From assembly GCA_964581605.1 (NCBI GenBank), contig CAZOPF010000119.1:1-16586 (forward strand): a stretch of 16,586 nt of DNA, given 5' to 3'. Every line of letters starts with the position of its first letter. The stretch's first letter is position 1. Below are positions 1 through 6,421 of the stretch, in pieces. The notes beneath the pieces are model-generated. The model did no database searches and was not told where the DNA came from. It saw nothing but the letters and a program-made list of their open reading frames with translations. A program made the position numbers and the translations under genes. The DNA comes from CAADGU01 sp964581605. GTDB lineage: Bacteria; Chloroflexota; Anaerolineae; Promineifilales; Promineifilaceae.

Positions 1-73
1 CCTGTTTATCGGCTGTCAGTGGCTCTGTTGACGCACGGCGGCTCTAAACTCAAGTCAACTGAGCGCAGTTTGT

Positions 74-193
74 CTAAGGTTGCGCCTGCCGCTGGACATC
101 GGCGGTTTCCACCACTCGCGCCACGATTTGTAATGCCGAGACAAGGGTACCTGAATCTCCGTTCTGGGCATACTCTGCCAAGATTTCAGCCAC
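74..193 (-). pseudogene. Possible small ORF or antitoxin-like remnant downstream of the thiolase
   Basis: Directly after the thiolase TAA, the same frame stays open for 46 more codons to a TAG at 74-76. The peptide looks coding-like (EILAEYAQNGDSGTLVSAL..). A GTG at 191-193 preceded by AAGGA at 198-202 (4-base spacing) could start a 39-residue protein. The pattern Y-x3-GD-x3-L-x2-AL-x2-(I/V)AR recalls the N-terminal part of HigA-like addiction-module antidotes. The helix-turn-helix region such proteins need is missing. It could be a decayed antitoxin gene, a small real gene, or an old thiolase C-terminal extension cut by the stop. The sequence after the TAG shows nothing recognisable. The family resemblance is from memory and weak. 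Confidence 0.25.
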
Positions 194-214
194 AAAATCC
201 TTAAGCTCTTCTGG

Positions 215-1453
215 TTATTCCATCTCAACTGCCAACGCCACCGCTTCACCACCACCCAGGCAAAGGGAAGCAATACCCCGTTTTAATCCCCGTTGTTGAA
301 GTGCATAGAGCAATGTAATCAGCACTCGTGTGCCGCTAGAGCCGATAGCATGGCCTAATGCTACCGCGCCCCCATTCACATTCACTTTTTCCCAATTCCA
401 GGGCAAACCCTGGCGGGACATATCCACACCATTTGCCAAAACCTGGGCGGCAAACGCTTCATTCAATTCAATCAAATCTACCGTATCAAGCGGCCAGCCA
501 ATGTTGGCCAGCAAGCGGGGAATTGCTTTGGCCGGGGCAGAAAAAATCCATTGGGGATGTACGGCCGCATGGGTATACCCCACAATGCGGGCCAACGGCC
601 GCACCCCCTGCCGTTCAGCCTCGGCCCGGCTGGTTACCACAACGGCCGACGCGCCATCATTCAAACCGGGTGCATTCCCCGCCGTCACCTGTCCATCAGG
701 GGCGAAGGCTGGCGGCAAGGCAGCCAACTGGGGCAGGCTGGTATCCAGTTCAAAACTGCCATTTGCAAAACGGGCCCGGATCGGTTCATCATGCTCAATC
801 AGAACAGTTCCTTTGCGGCTTTTAATTTCCACAGGGGTGATTTCATCGCGGAAACGGCCGTGTATGGTGGCTTCAGCTGCTTTTTGATGGCTCCGCAGGG
901 CAAATTCGTCCATCTCTTCCCGGCTTACTTCAAATTGACGGGCAATGAAGTCGGCGGCGTTACCCATGGCCCAATCTTGAAAGGCACACCAAAGACCATC
1001 GTGCAACAGCGCATCTTGCAGTTCGGCATGGCCGTAGCGCAAACCCTGCCGGGCTTTGGGCAGCAGGTAAGGGGCGTTGGACATACTTTCCATGCCCCCG
1101 GCTACAAACACATTGGCCTCGCCGGCCGCAATGGCATTGGCCGCCAACATAACCGCTTTGAGTGCAGAACCGCACGCTTTGTTAACGGCCGTTGCCCCCA
1201 CAGTATCGGGCAGCCCACCACCCAACGCTGCCTGGCGGGCGGCCGCCTGCCCTGTTCCGGCCGGCACCACCTGCCCCATGATCACTTCATAAACGCTGGC
1301 GGGATCAATACGGGAACGGGCGACGGCCGCCTGCACCGCCCATGCACCCAATTCTGGTGCTGTAAAACCAGATAATCCACCATTAAATTTACCCGTTGGG
1401 GTACGTGCCCCCGCCAGGATGACCACCTCTTGATAGTTGCCATTTGTACTCAT
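215..1453 (-). CDS. Acetyl-CoA C-acetyltransferase (thiolase)
   Basis: This is a 412-residue thiolase that would condense or cleave acyl-CoA, probably two acetyl-CoA to acetoacetyl-CoA. All catalytic signatures are present: nucleophile Cys94 in NKACGSALKA, His368 in NGGAVALGHAIGSSG, and the acid/base Cys398 in CLGGGEAVAL near the C-terminus. NEAFAA is also present. The length is slightly above the usual ~390-395 residues. The ATG at 1451-1453 follows AAGGAG (complement of 1461-1466) with 7-base spacing, so the start is well supported. It is the second of two minus-strand genes after an FkbM-type methyltransferase, across a 160-base gap that holds an octamer repeat. Biosynthetic and degradative thiolases cannot be separated without neighbours such as hydroxyacyl-CoA dehydrogenase, and none is in view. 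The family assignment is firm; the substrate is inferred. Confidence 0.95.
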   Translation of the reverse strand: MSTNGNYQEVVILAGARTPTGKFNGGLSGFTAPELGAWAVQAAVARSRIDPASVYEVIMGQVVPAGTGQAAARQAALGGGLPDTVGATAVNKACGSALKAVMLAANAIAAGEANVFVAGGMESMSNAPYLLPKARQGLRYGHAELQDALLHDGLWCAFQDWAMGNAADFIARQFEVSREEMDEFALRSHQKAAEATIHGRFRDEITPVEIKSRKGTVLIEHDEPIRARFANGSFELDTSLPQLAALPPAFAPDGQVTAGNAPGLNDGASAVVVTSRAEAERQGVRPLARIVGYTHAAVHPQWIFSAPAKAIPRLLANIGWPLDTVDLIELNEAFAAQVLANGVDMSRQGLPWNWEKVNVNGGAVALGHAIGSSGTRVLITLLYALQQRGLKRGIASLCLGGGEAVALAVEME

Positions 1454-1460
1454 GCTGCCA

Positions 1461-1466
1461 CTCCTT
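1461..1466 (-). promoter_or_regulatory. Ribosome binding site of the thiolase gene
   Basis: The minus strand reads AAGGAG here, 7 bases before the ATG at 1451-1453. It fixes the thiolase start. Confidence 0.8.
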
Positions 1467-1492
1467 AGTGATTGTTTGCAAATAAGTTAGCG

Positions 1493-1516
1493 ATTGGGTA
1501 ATTGGGTAATTAAGTA
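1493..1516. repeat. Octanucleotide tandem repeat (ATTGGGTA type), 3 units
   Basis: The plus strand reads ATTGGGTA, ATTGGGTA, ATTAAGTA in tandem, and the next bases (ATTACTGC) look like a decayed fourth unit. It lies about 27 bases upstream of the thiolase Shine-Dalgarno, where the thiolase promoter or leader would be. It belongs to the same class of boundary repeats as those at 4507, 7624 and 16485, although the unit sequences differ. Confidence 0.7.
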
Positions 1517-1613
1517 ATTACTGCACGGTTACTTAACCTCAGGAATTCGTGGGGTTTTTTCACAAACCAGATATCTGTATTGTACACCAGCCAGTTGCTT
1601 AAAAGAAGCAGCA

Positions 1614-2348
1614 TCAGGCGAGCCAACGGCCGTATATATCTCCACTTCCGCTATCCATCTGCGCCAAAACGTCTTGCATTTCAACGGCAGGCAACCATCG
1701 TACACTTTGCAGCCGGTGACTTTCGCCTGGGGAATAGTTAAATTCGTACGGGCCCAGTTCCGTCAATCGCCCGATACAGTGAATGGCAATCTCACGGGCG
1801 GCCGCAATGTATTCAAATGAAAGAGCCGGGATGGGCTGCGACAGTCCACGCACTGCTTCCAGTTCATACCCTTCTACATCAATTTTACAAAAGGCCGGAC
1901 GGCCGTAGCGGGCAATCAACTCGTCTAATGTGGTCACAGATACCGTTACGGCCGTATCCCACCGAACAGTGGCAAACGATGGGTCGCGCTGCACGGCCGT
2001 TTGCCAGGAAGTGGACAGGGTGGTCACCGTAGGGGTGCGGTGGCTCACATACATGGTGGCCTGGCCCGGCGCTGCGCCAATGGCTTGCGGCAAGAGCGTG
2101 ATGTGTGGATGGCGGCCGTATAAACGGCACAGCCAGCGCATCAGATAAGGCTGCGGCTCCACCGCCACCACCTGTGCCCCCAATCCCGTCCAGACCCGCA
2201 GCCGGTTACCCACATGCGCCCCAATATCAAAACAAATATCACCTGGGCGGATAAAGTGACCATACAGGTTACGCATCCGCCGCCCACGCCCCGGCACGCC
2301 ATAATACATGGCAATCGAACGAAGTAAACCTATCTCTTTTACCAACAT
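1614..2348 (-). CDS. FkbM family SAM-dependent methyltransferase
   Basis: This 244-residue protein has a Rossmann-type methyltransferase fold. The SAM-binding motif I is FDIGAHVGNR at residues 40-49, followed by the acidic strand end VAVEPQP (61-67). The FkbM signature KIDVEGYE is at 155-162, and TLDEL (140-144) precedes it as usual in this family. Such enzymes typically O-methylate sugars, polyketides or lipids; the substrate cannot be told here because no glycan or polyketide genes are adjacent. The start codon at 2346-2348 has only a weak upstream AGGGT, so translation initiation may be inefficient or the start slightly different. It is divergent from the importer operon and shares the 125-base intergenic region with its promoter. 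The first ~30 residues are basic and aromatic, with no clear signal peptide. Confidence 0.88.
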   Translation of the reverse strand: MLVKEIGLLRSIAMYYGVPGRGRRMRNLYGHFIRPGDICFDIGAHVGNRLRVWTGLGAQVVAVEPQPYLMRWLCRLYGRHPHITLLPQAIGAAPGQATMYVSHRTPTVTTLSTSWQTAVQRDPSFATVRWDTAVTVSVTTLDELIARYGRPAFCKIDVEGYELEAVRGLSQPIPALSFEYIAAAREIAIHCIGRLTELGPYEFNYSPGESHRLQSVRWLPAVEMQDVLAQMDSGSGDIYGRWLA

Positions 2349-2367
2349 ACAACATACCCTGATTTGT

Positions 2368-2395
2368 TTGGCATCGCCTTCAACTAAGTTATAAT
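2368..2395 (+). promoter_or_regulatory. Sigma-70-type promoter of the phnD-phnC-phnE operon
   Basis: A -35 box TTGGCA (2368-2373) and a perfect -10 TATAAT (2390-2395) are separated by 16 bases. Transcription would start near 2402, leaving a leader of about 72 bases before phnD. The leader contains complementary GGGGC (2416-2420) and GCCCC (2446-2450) that could form a hairpin just upstream of the Shine-Dalgarno. No known regulator box was recognised. Confidence 0.75.
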
Positions 2396-2460
2396 CCCGT
2401 CAGTTGCAAACACTCGGGGCAAATTGCGAAATAACCAAAGCTGACGCCCCAACTATGTCT

Positions 2461-2466
2461 AGGAGG
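2461..2466 (+). promoter_or_regulatory. Consensus ribosome binding site of phnD
   Basis: AGGAGG lies 7 bases before a GTG (2474) and 10 bases before an ATG (2477) in the same frame. Either could be the start. The spacing slightly favours the GTG and the codon favours the ATG; the protein differs by only one residue. Confidence 0.85.
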
Positions 2467-2473
2467 AAACACA

Positions 2474-3691
2474 GTGATGAGTACCAAACGAGTTTTGACC
2501 CTGTCCATTTTATCTCTTTTATTGGCCATGTTGTTCATCGGTTGTACGCCGCAAACAGTGGAAGTCACCCGCGTCATCACTGAGACGGTCACCGAGGAAG
2601 TGGAAGTGCCGGTGGAAGTAGAAGTGCCGGTGGAAGTTACGCGCATTGTCACGGAAACGTTGGTGGAAACAGTAGTGGAAACCGTTGTCGAAGAAGTGGC
2701 TGTCGAAGAGACACCACTTGGCTCTGAGGAACGGCCGATCAAAGTCCTCTTTGTCCCCTCTGTAGAAGCAGATGTCATCGTCTCTGGTGGTGAACTGCTG
2801 GCACAAGAACTGGAAGCGGCCACGGGCTATCACTTTGAAGTCAGCGTCCCGAACAGTTATGCTGCCACCATTGAAGCGATGTGTGCCTCTCCCGATGACA
2901 CCGTCGGCTTTATTCCCGCGCTTGGTTACGTATTGGCAAATGAAAGATGTGGGGTGCAGGTGGGCAACGCGGCCGTGCGTTTTGGCTGGCCCGTTTATTG
3001 GGCGCAAATCGTCGTCCGCGCCGATAGTGGCATTGAGTCCATTGAAGACCTCGCCGGTAAAACCTGGGGTGTTCCCAGTGTCACCTCAACTTCCGGCTAT
3101 CTGGTGCCATCGGCCATGTTTGCGGCCGCCGGCATTGAGCCAGGCGAAGCGGTGGAAACCGGTGGGCACACCCAGGCTATGGTGGCTGTAGCTCAGGGTG
3201 ATGTGGATTTTGCCACCGCATTTTTCAGCCCACCACTCCTGCCAGACCGCCGTTGGAATCCTGAAGTGGATGATCCCGAAATTTGGCGCGAAGCAGGATC
3301 ACCGGAATTGGTAGACGGCCGGGCATTTGTGGGTGGCAGCCCGGATGAAGGCGGTTTCCGTGTTTTGGATGCCCGTGTAGCGGCGATGGAAACAATTCCT
3401 ACCATTTTTGACGATACCAAAATTCTGGCGATCTCTGATCCAATCCCCAATGACACCGTTTCTTTTGGGCCACAGTTCCCCTTAAACCAGGCCCAGGAAA
3501 TCATTCAGGCGTTGGCCGCTTATGCCGCTTCAGAAGCGTGCCAGGAACCGGCCGAAGGGGTGGTCACGCTCTGCTCCGATGCGTTTTATAGCTGGACGGG
3601 CGCAGAACCCACGACCGACGCGGCCTATGACCCGATCCGCTTTATGATTGAAGCGTTAGGCATGACCGACGAAGAGATTTTGGGCGAATAA
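2474..3691 (+). CDS. phnD: Phosphonate/phosphate-type ABC transporter substrate-binding lipoprotein (PhnD-like)
   Basis: This 405-residue periplasmic-binding-type protein would capture phosphonate, phosphite or a related oxyanion outside the membrane and deliver it to the PhnE permease. Residues 1-24 form a lipoprotein signal ending in the lipobox FIGC, so Cys24 is the lipid anchor. Residues 25-80 are an unusual V/E/T-rich linker built from repeats of the EVPVEV and VTETV kind. The binding domain follows (about 88-400); STSGYLVPSAMF (205-216) is the most PhnD-like stretch and probably lies at the anion site. The binding domain is of usual length, and the extra size comes from the linker. The gene starts the operon from a strong promoter and ends at an intrinsic terminator before phnC. 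No C-P lyase or phosphite dehydrogenase genes are in view, so the substrate is inferred from family only. Confidence 0.87.
   Translation: MMSTKRVLTLSILSLLLAMLFIGCTPQTVEVTRVITETVTEEVEVPVEVEVPVEVTRIVTETLVETVVETVVEEVAVEETPLGSEERPIKVLFVPSVEADVIVSGGELLAQELEAATGYHFEVSVPNSYAATIEAMCASPDDTVGFIPALGYVLANERCGVQVGNAAVRFGWPVYWAQIVVRADSGIESIEDLAGKTWGVPSVTSTSGYLVPSAMFAAAGIEPGEAVETGGHTQAMVAVAQGDVDFATAFFSPPLLPDRRWNPEVDDPEIWREAGSPELVDGRAFVGGSPDEGGFRVLDARVAAMETIPTIFDDTKILAISDPIPNDTVSFGPQFPLNQAQEIIQALAAYAASEACQEPAEGVVTLCSDAFYSWTGAEPTTDAAYDPIRFMIEALGMTDEEILGE
2555..2700 (+). repeat. In-gene repeats encoding the V/E/T-rich linker of PhnD
   Basis: The DNA repeats units such as GTGGAAGTGCCGGTGGAAGT and close variants, which encode alternating E-V-P-V-E-V and V-T-E-T-V steps between the lipidated cysteine and the binding domain. 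Comparable linkers are common in Chloroflexota lipoproteins. They probably form an extended or coiled spacer that holds the binding domain off the membrane. Confidence 0.7.
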
Positions 3692-3716
3692 TCTGCTCAC
3701 ACATTCATCTGATAGG

Positions 3717-3744
3717 AGCCGGGCTTATACCCGGCTTCTTTTTT
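3717..3744 (+). terminator. Rho-independent terminator between phnD and phnC
   Basis: AGCCGGG (3717-3723) and CCCGGCT (3730-3736) form a perfect 7-bp stem with a 6-base loop, followed at once by TTCTTTTTT. It begins 25 bases after the phnD stop and ends 7 bases before the phnC ATG. It probably lets only part of the transcripts continue into phnC-phnE, giving more binding protein than membrane components. Confidence 0.88.
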
Positions 3745-3751
3745 CCACCTT

Positions 3752-4504
3752 ATGCTACGTGTGATTAACCTGACAAAAGTGTATGACGATGGGACAGTGG
3801 CGCTGCGTGATGTCAGCTTTGAGGTTCCAGACGGGCAATTTTTAGCTGTGGTGGGGCTGAGTGGTTCGGGCAAAAGTACGCTGCTGCGCTGCATAAACCG
3901 GCTGATTGAGCCGACATCGGGGGAAATCTGGTGGAATGACATCCAGCTTTCCCACATTACGGGGGAGGAACTGCGCCGGGCCCGGCGTAAAATTGGCATG
4001 ATTTTCCAGCATTTTAATCTGGTGTCCCGTTCTTCGGTGATGAAAAATGTGTTGAGTGGGCGGTTGGGCTACGTCAGTCCCATTAGTAGTGTGTTCGGCC
4101 GTTTCCCGGCGGCCGATGTGCAAAAGGCATATGCCAGTCTGGAACGGGTGGGGATTCGGGATAAGGCGAATAATCGTGCCGATGAGTTAAGCGGTGGGCA
4201 GCAGCAGCGGGTGGGCATTGCCCGCGCCCTGATGCAAGACCCGGAGTTGATTCTGGCGGATGAGCCGGTGGCCAGCCTGGACCCGGTATTGGCGCATAGC
4301 ATTATGAAGCATTTGCAGCAAATTAACCGGGAAGATGGCATGACGGTGCTGTGCAGTTTGCACTTTTTGGACCTGGTGCAACAGTATGGCGACCGGGTGA
4401 TTGCGTTGAACAAAGGGCGGTTGGTGTTTGAGGGACGGCCGTCTGAGATTGATGATGCGCGTTTCAAAGAAATTTATGGGGAAGATGCGCAGCGAATCGG
4501 TTAG
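3752..4504 (+). CDS. phnC: Phosphonate-type ABC transporter ATP-binding protein (PhnC-like)
   Basis: This 250-residue ATPase would power the PhnE permease on the cytoplasmic face. All nucleotide-binding motifs are intact: Walker A GLSGSGKST (35-43), Q-loop Gln86 in IFQHFNLVSR, signature LSGGQ (146-150) followed by QQR, Walker B ILADEP (167-172), D-loop SLDP (175-178) and H-loop His204. The Q-loop context, the LSGR element (101-104) and the RADELSGGQQQRVGIARAL stretch are PhnC-like rather than general amino-acid-importer-like. The ATG at 3752 has no Shine-Dalgarno. It follows the U-tract of the upstream terminator, and the nearest AGGAG (3714-3718) is 33 bases away at the hairpin base. Its last codons (CGAATCGGTTAG) run into a heptamer repeat array. 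Confidence 0.93.
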   Translation: MLRVINLTKVYDDGTVALRDVSFEVPDGQFLAVVGLSGSGKSTLLRCINRLIEPTSGEIWWNDIQLSHITGEELRRARRKIGMIFQHFNLVSRSSVMKNVLSGRLGYVSPISSVFGRFPAADVQKAYASLERVGIRDKANNRADELSGGQQQRVGIARALMQDPELILADEPVASLDPVLAHSIMKHLQQINREDGMTVLCSLHFLDLVQQYGDRVIALNKGRLVFEGRPSEIDDARFKEIYGEDAQRIG

Positions 4505-4506
4505 GG

Positions 4507-4534
4507 TAATCGGTGAACGGTAATCGGTTATCGG
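4507..4534. repeat. Heptanucleotide tandem repeat (TAATCGG type) between phnC and phnE
   Basis: The plus strand reads TAATCGG, TGAACGG, TAATCGG, TTATCGG in tandem. A related GAATCGG (4494-4500) overlaps the last codons of phnC. The array starts 2 bases after the phnC stop and ends 13 bases before the phnE ribosome site, so it fills almost the whole spacer. Confidence 0.7.
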
Positions 4535-4547
4535 TGCCTTTTGTGGT

Positions 4548-4553
4548 AGGGGA
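4548..4553 (+). promoter_or_regulatory. Ribosome binding site of phnE
   Basis: AGGGGA lies 6 bases before the ATG at 4560-4562 and supports this start for the unusually long permease, including its N-terminal membrane segment. Confidence 0.7.
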
Positions 4554-4559
4554 ATTGGT

Positions 4560-6413
4560 ATGCCGGAAGCAGGAGAAAAATCGCGGGGGCGGCGCTGGTG
4601 GCTGTGGTTTATTGCCGGGTTGGTGATCTTTGTGCTGTATGCTTATAGCATTGATGTCACGGCCATTAACTTTGAAGAGCCACAAGACCCGGATCGGCAA
4701 GCAGTGGCCACGCGAGTAGTGCGGGCGCTGGCACGACCCGACTTTTTTGTGGTGCAAGAAGAGACGCGCACCATGAATATCAACATTACCATGCCGTGTG
4801 GAGATGAGATTAGCGGTTCCAGCTTTTCATTGTCCGACGGCCGTACCGCCACCCTCTCCCCCAACTGTGCCAGCACCACACAAGAAGTTTTGACGCTGGT
4901 GGGTACAGGTTTTCGGCCACGTACCGATGGCGTGGTGCGCTGGCATCCGCCGGGAGACGTGGCCACCACGCGGGCGCTGGCTGCCTTTCGCACGGATGGT
5001 GAGGGCAGCTTTGCTGTGGAGATGACAATGCCGGATATACGGCCGTCTGAAGAGCCACAGGTCATCGAAATAGAAGAGCAATGGCCTAGCGGCGGTTTTC
5101 TGGGAACAGGTGTGGTGGGGTTGAGTGAGGCTTCCAAAATCACCTTAGAAAAGATGGTGGAAACGGTGCTGCTGGCACTGATGGCTACGACGATGGGCAC
5201 CATTTTGGCCGTGCCTATCTCTTTTTTGGCAGCCCGCAATTTGATGGAGCATGTGGGGCTGCCGCTGGCGTCGGTGATGACGGCCGTGCTCGGTCTGGTT
5301 TTGGGCTATGGCATAGGCGCCTTTGTCACCCGTTTCCTGTTAGATATAGCCGCCACCCTCACCAATAATACGTTTGTTGGTTTGGGGCTGGCTGTGGGGC
5401 TGCTGGCCTTAGCTGTTGTAGTCGTCAAGGTTGGCCCATCCAAACTTTCCACTGAAGAGCAAAGCCGCCTCTCGCAATCCATTGGATGGGTGCGCTTTAT
5501 GCTGCTGGTCGTGATCCTCTTTTTTGCCATTGCCCTGCTGGCCTATATGGGTATGGTATTGGGGGATTGGGTCACACCGCAGTTGGGCATTTTTGCTTTT
5601 ATGGGGCGTTTTATTCGTTTTCTGTCGGAAGGAATCACCATATTGGCCCCGGCCATCACCGGTTTTTTGCTGGCGTTGGTGGGGGCTTCATTGGGTAGTA
5701 CCTATGGACAGGAAGCGATTTTGCGTGTGGAGGAAGCCCCTGGGCGGATTATCACCGGGATCACGGCGATGTTGGGCACGGCCGTTTCCCTCTACCTCAT
5801 CGGCTCCTTCTGCAACTGGTTGTGGCAATTTGATAACCCCGTCTACTGGACAACCTATCCGGCCGTTATTGGCGGCGTGGTCATGTTGGTCGTTGGGCTG
5901 CTCATTCCCCCACGGCGGCAATTCCCGGTTGGGTTTACACTCTACTCCATTTTCCGCTTCATCCTGAATATGATTCGCTCCATTGAACCACTCATCTACG
6001 TGATTGTGTTTGCCGTGTGGGTGGGCATTGGCGCTTTTGCTGGCGTGTTGGCGTTGACCATTCATACCATCGCTTCATTGGGCAAATTGTTCTCCGAACA
6101 GGTGGAAAGCATTGCCGAAGGGCCGGTGGAAGCCATTACAGCTACTGGGGCCAGCCGTTTGCAAATGATCCTGTTTGCGGTTGTGCCACAAGTGGTCCCT
6201 CCCTTTATCGCGTTTACGCTCTATCGCTGGGACATCAATGTGCGATTTTCCACCGTTTTAGGCTTTGCCGGCGGTGGCGGTATTGGGTTTGTGCTGGTGC
6301 AATCTATTAACTTGCTGCAATATCGGCAGGCGGCCGTGATGATGATTGGCATTGCCCTGGTGGTGTGGATTCTGGATTACGCCAGTTCCGAAATCCGCAA
6401 CCGGGTGATATGA
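4560..6413 (+). CDS. phnE: Phosphonate-type ABC transporter permease with N-terminal extracytoplasmic domain and large internal insertion (PhnE-like)
   Basis: This 617-residue membrane protein is far longer than ordinary PhnE (about 260-280). A first membrane helix (about 13-29) is followed by an extracytoplasmic region (30-190). In that region, GTGFRPRTDGVVRW and TDGEGSFAVEMTMP (115-158) resemble an Ig/IPT-like beta domain, and Cys80 and Cys103 might form a disulfide. The PhnE fold starts with VETVLLALMATTMGTILAVP and FLAARNL (200-228). It resumes only at about 463 with RFILNMIRSIEPLIYVIVF, VGIGAFAGVLAL and the EAA loop EGPVEAITATGAS (520-532), then VVPQVVPPFI and NVRFSTVLGFAGGGGIG. Between these lie about 235 residues with some six hydrophobic helices not found in the short family members. 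The permease core and EAA loop look intact. It ends 8 bases from the convergent M23 gene. Confidence 0.85.
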   Translation: MPEAGEKSRGRRWWLWFIAGLVIFVLYAYSIDVTAINFEEPQDPDRQAVATRVVRALARPDFFVVQEETRTMNINITMPCGDEISGSSFSLSDGRTATLSPNCASTTQEVLTLVGTGFRPRTDGVVRWHPPGDVATTRALAAFRTDGEGSFAVEMTMPDIRPSEEPQVIEIEEQWPSGGFLGTGVVGLSEASKITLEKMVETVLLALMATTMGTILAVPISFLAARNLMEHVGLPLASVMTAVLGLVLGYGIGAFVTRFLLDIAATLTNNTFVGLGLAVGLLALAVVVVKVGPSKLSTEEQSRLSQSIGWVRFMLLVVILFFAIALLAYMGMVLGDWVTPQLGIFAFMGRFIRFLSEGITILAPAITGFLLALVGASLGSTYGQEAILRVEEAPGRIITGITAMLGTAVSLYLIGSFCNWLWQFDNPVYWTTYPAVIGGVVMLVVGLLIPPRRQFPVGFTLYSIFRFILNMIRSIEPLIYVIVFAVWVGIGAFAGVLALTIHTIASLGKLFSEQVESIAEGPVEAITATGASRLQMILFAVVPQVVPPFIAFTLYRWDINVRFSTVLGFAGGGGIGFVLVQSINLLQYRQAAVMMIGIALVVWILDYASSEIRNRVI

Positions 6414-6421
6414 TCTGAACC

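Noticed and set aside
551..1375. Long plus-strand open frame (274 codons) opposite the thiolase
   Set aside because: It is antisense to a complete thiolase with all catalytic motifs, has no ribosome site and no recognisable protein features.
1535..1560. Terminator-like AACCTC/GGGGTT hairpin followed by TTTT on the plus strand
   Set aside because: No plus-strand gene lies upstream, one pair is G-U, and the minus strand (where the genes are) lacks the T-run.
1597..1609. GCTT/AAGC stem after the methyltransferase stop as a terminator
   Set aside because: Only four pairs and no T-run.
6414..6421. Terminator between the convergent phnE and M23 genes
   Set aside because: The gap is only 8 bases and no hairpin with a T-run is seen; transcripts probably overlap.
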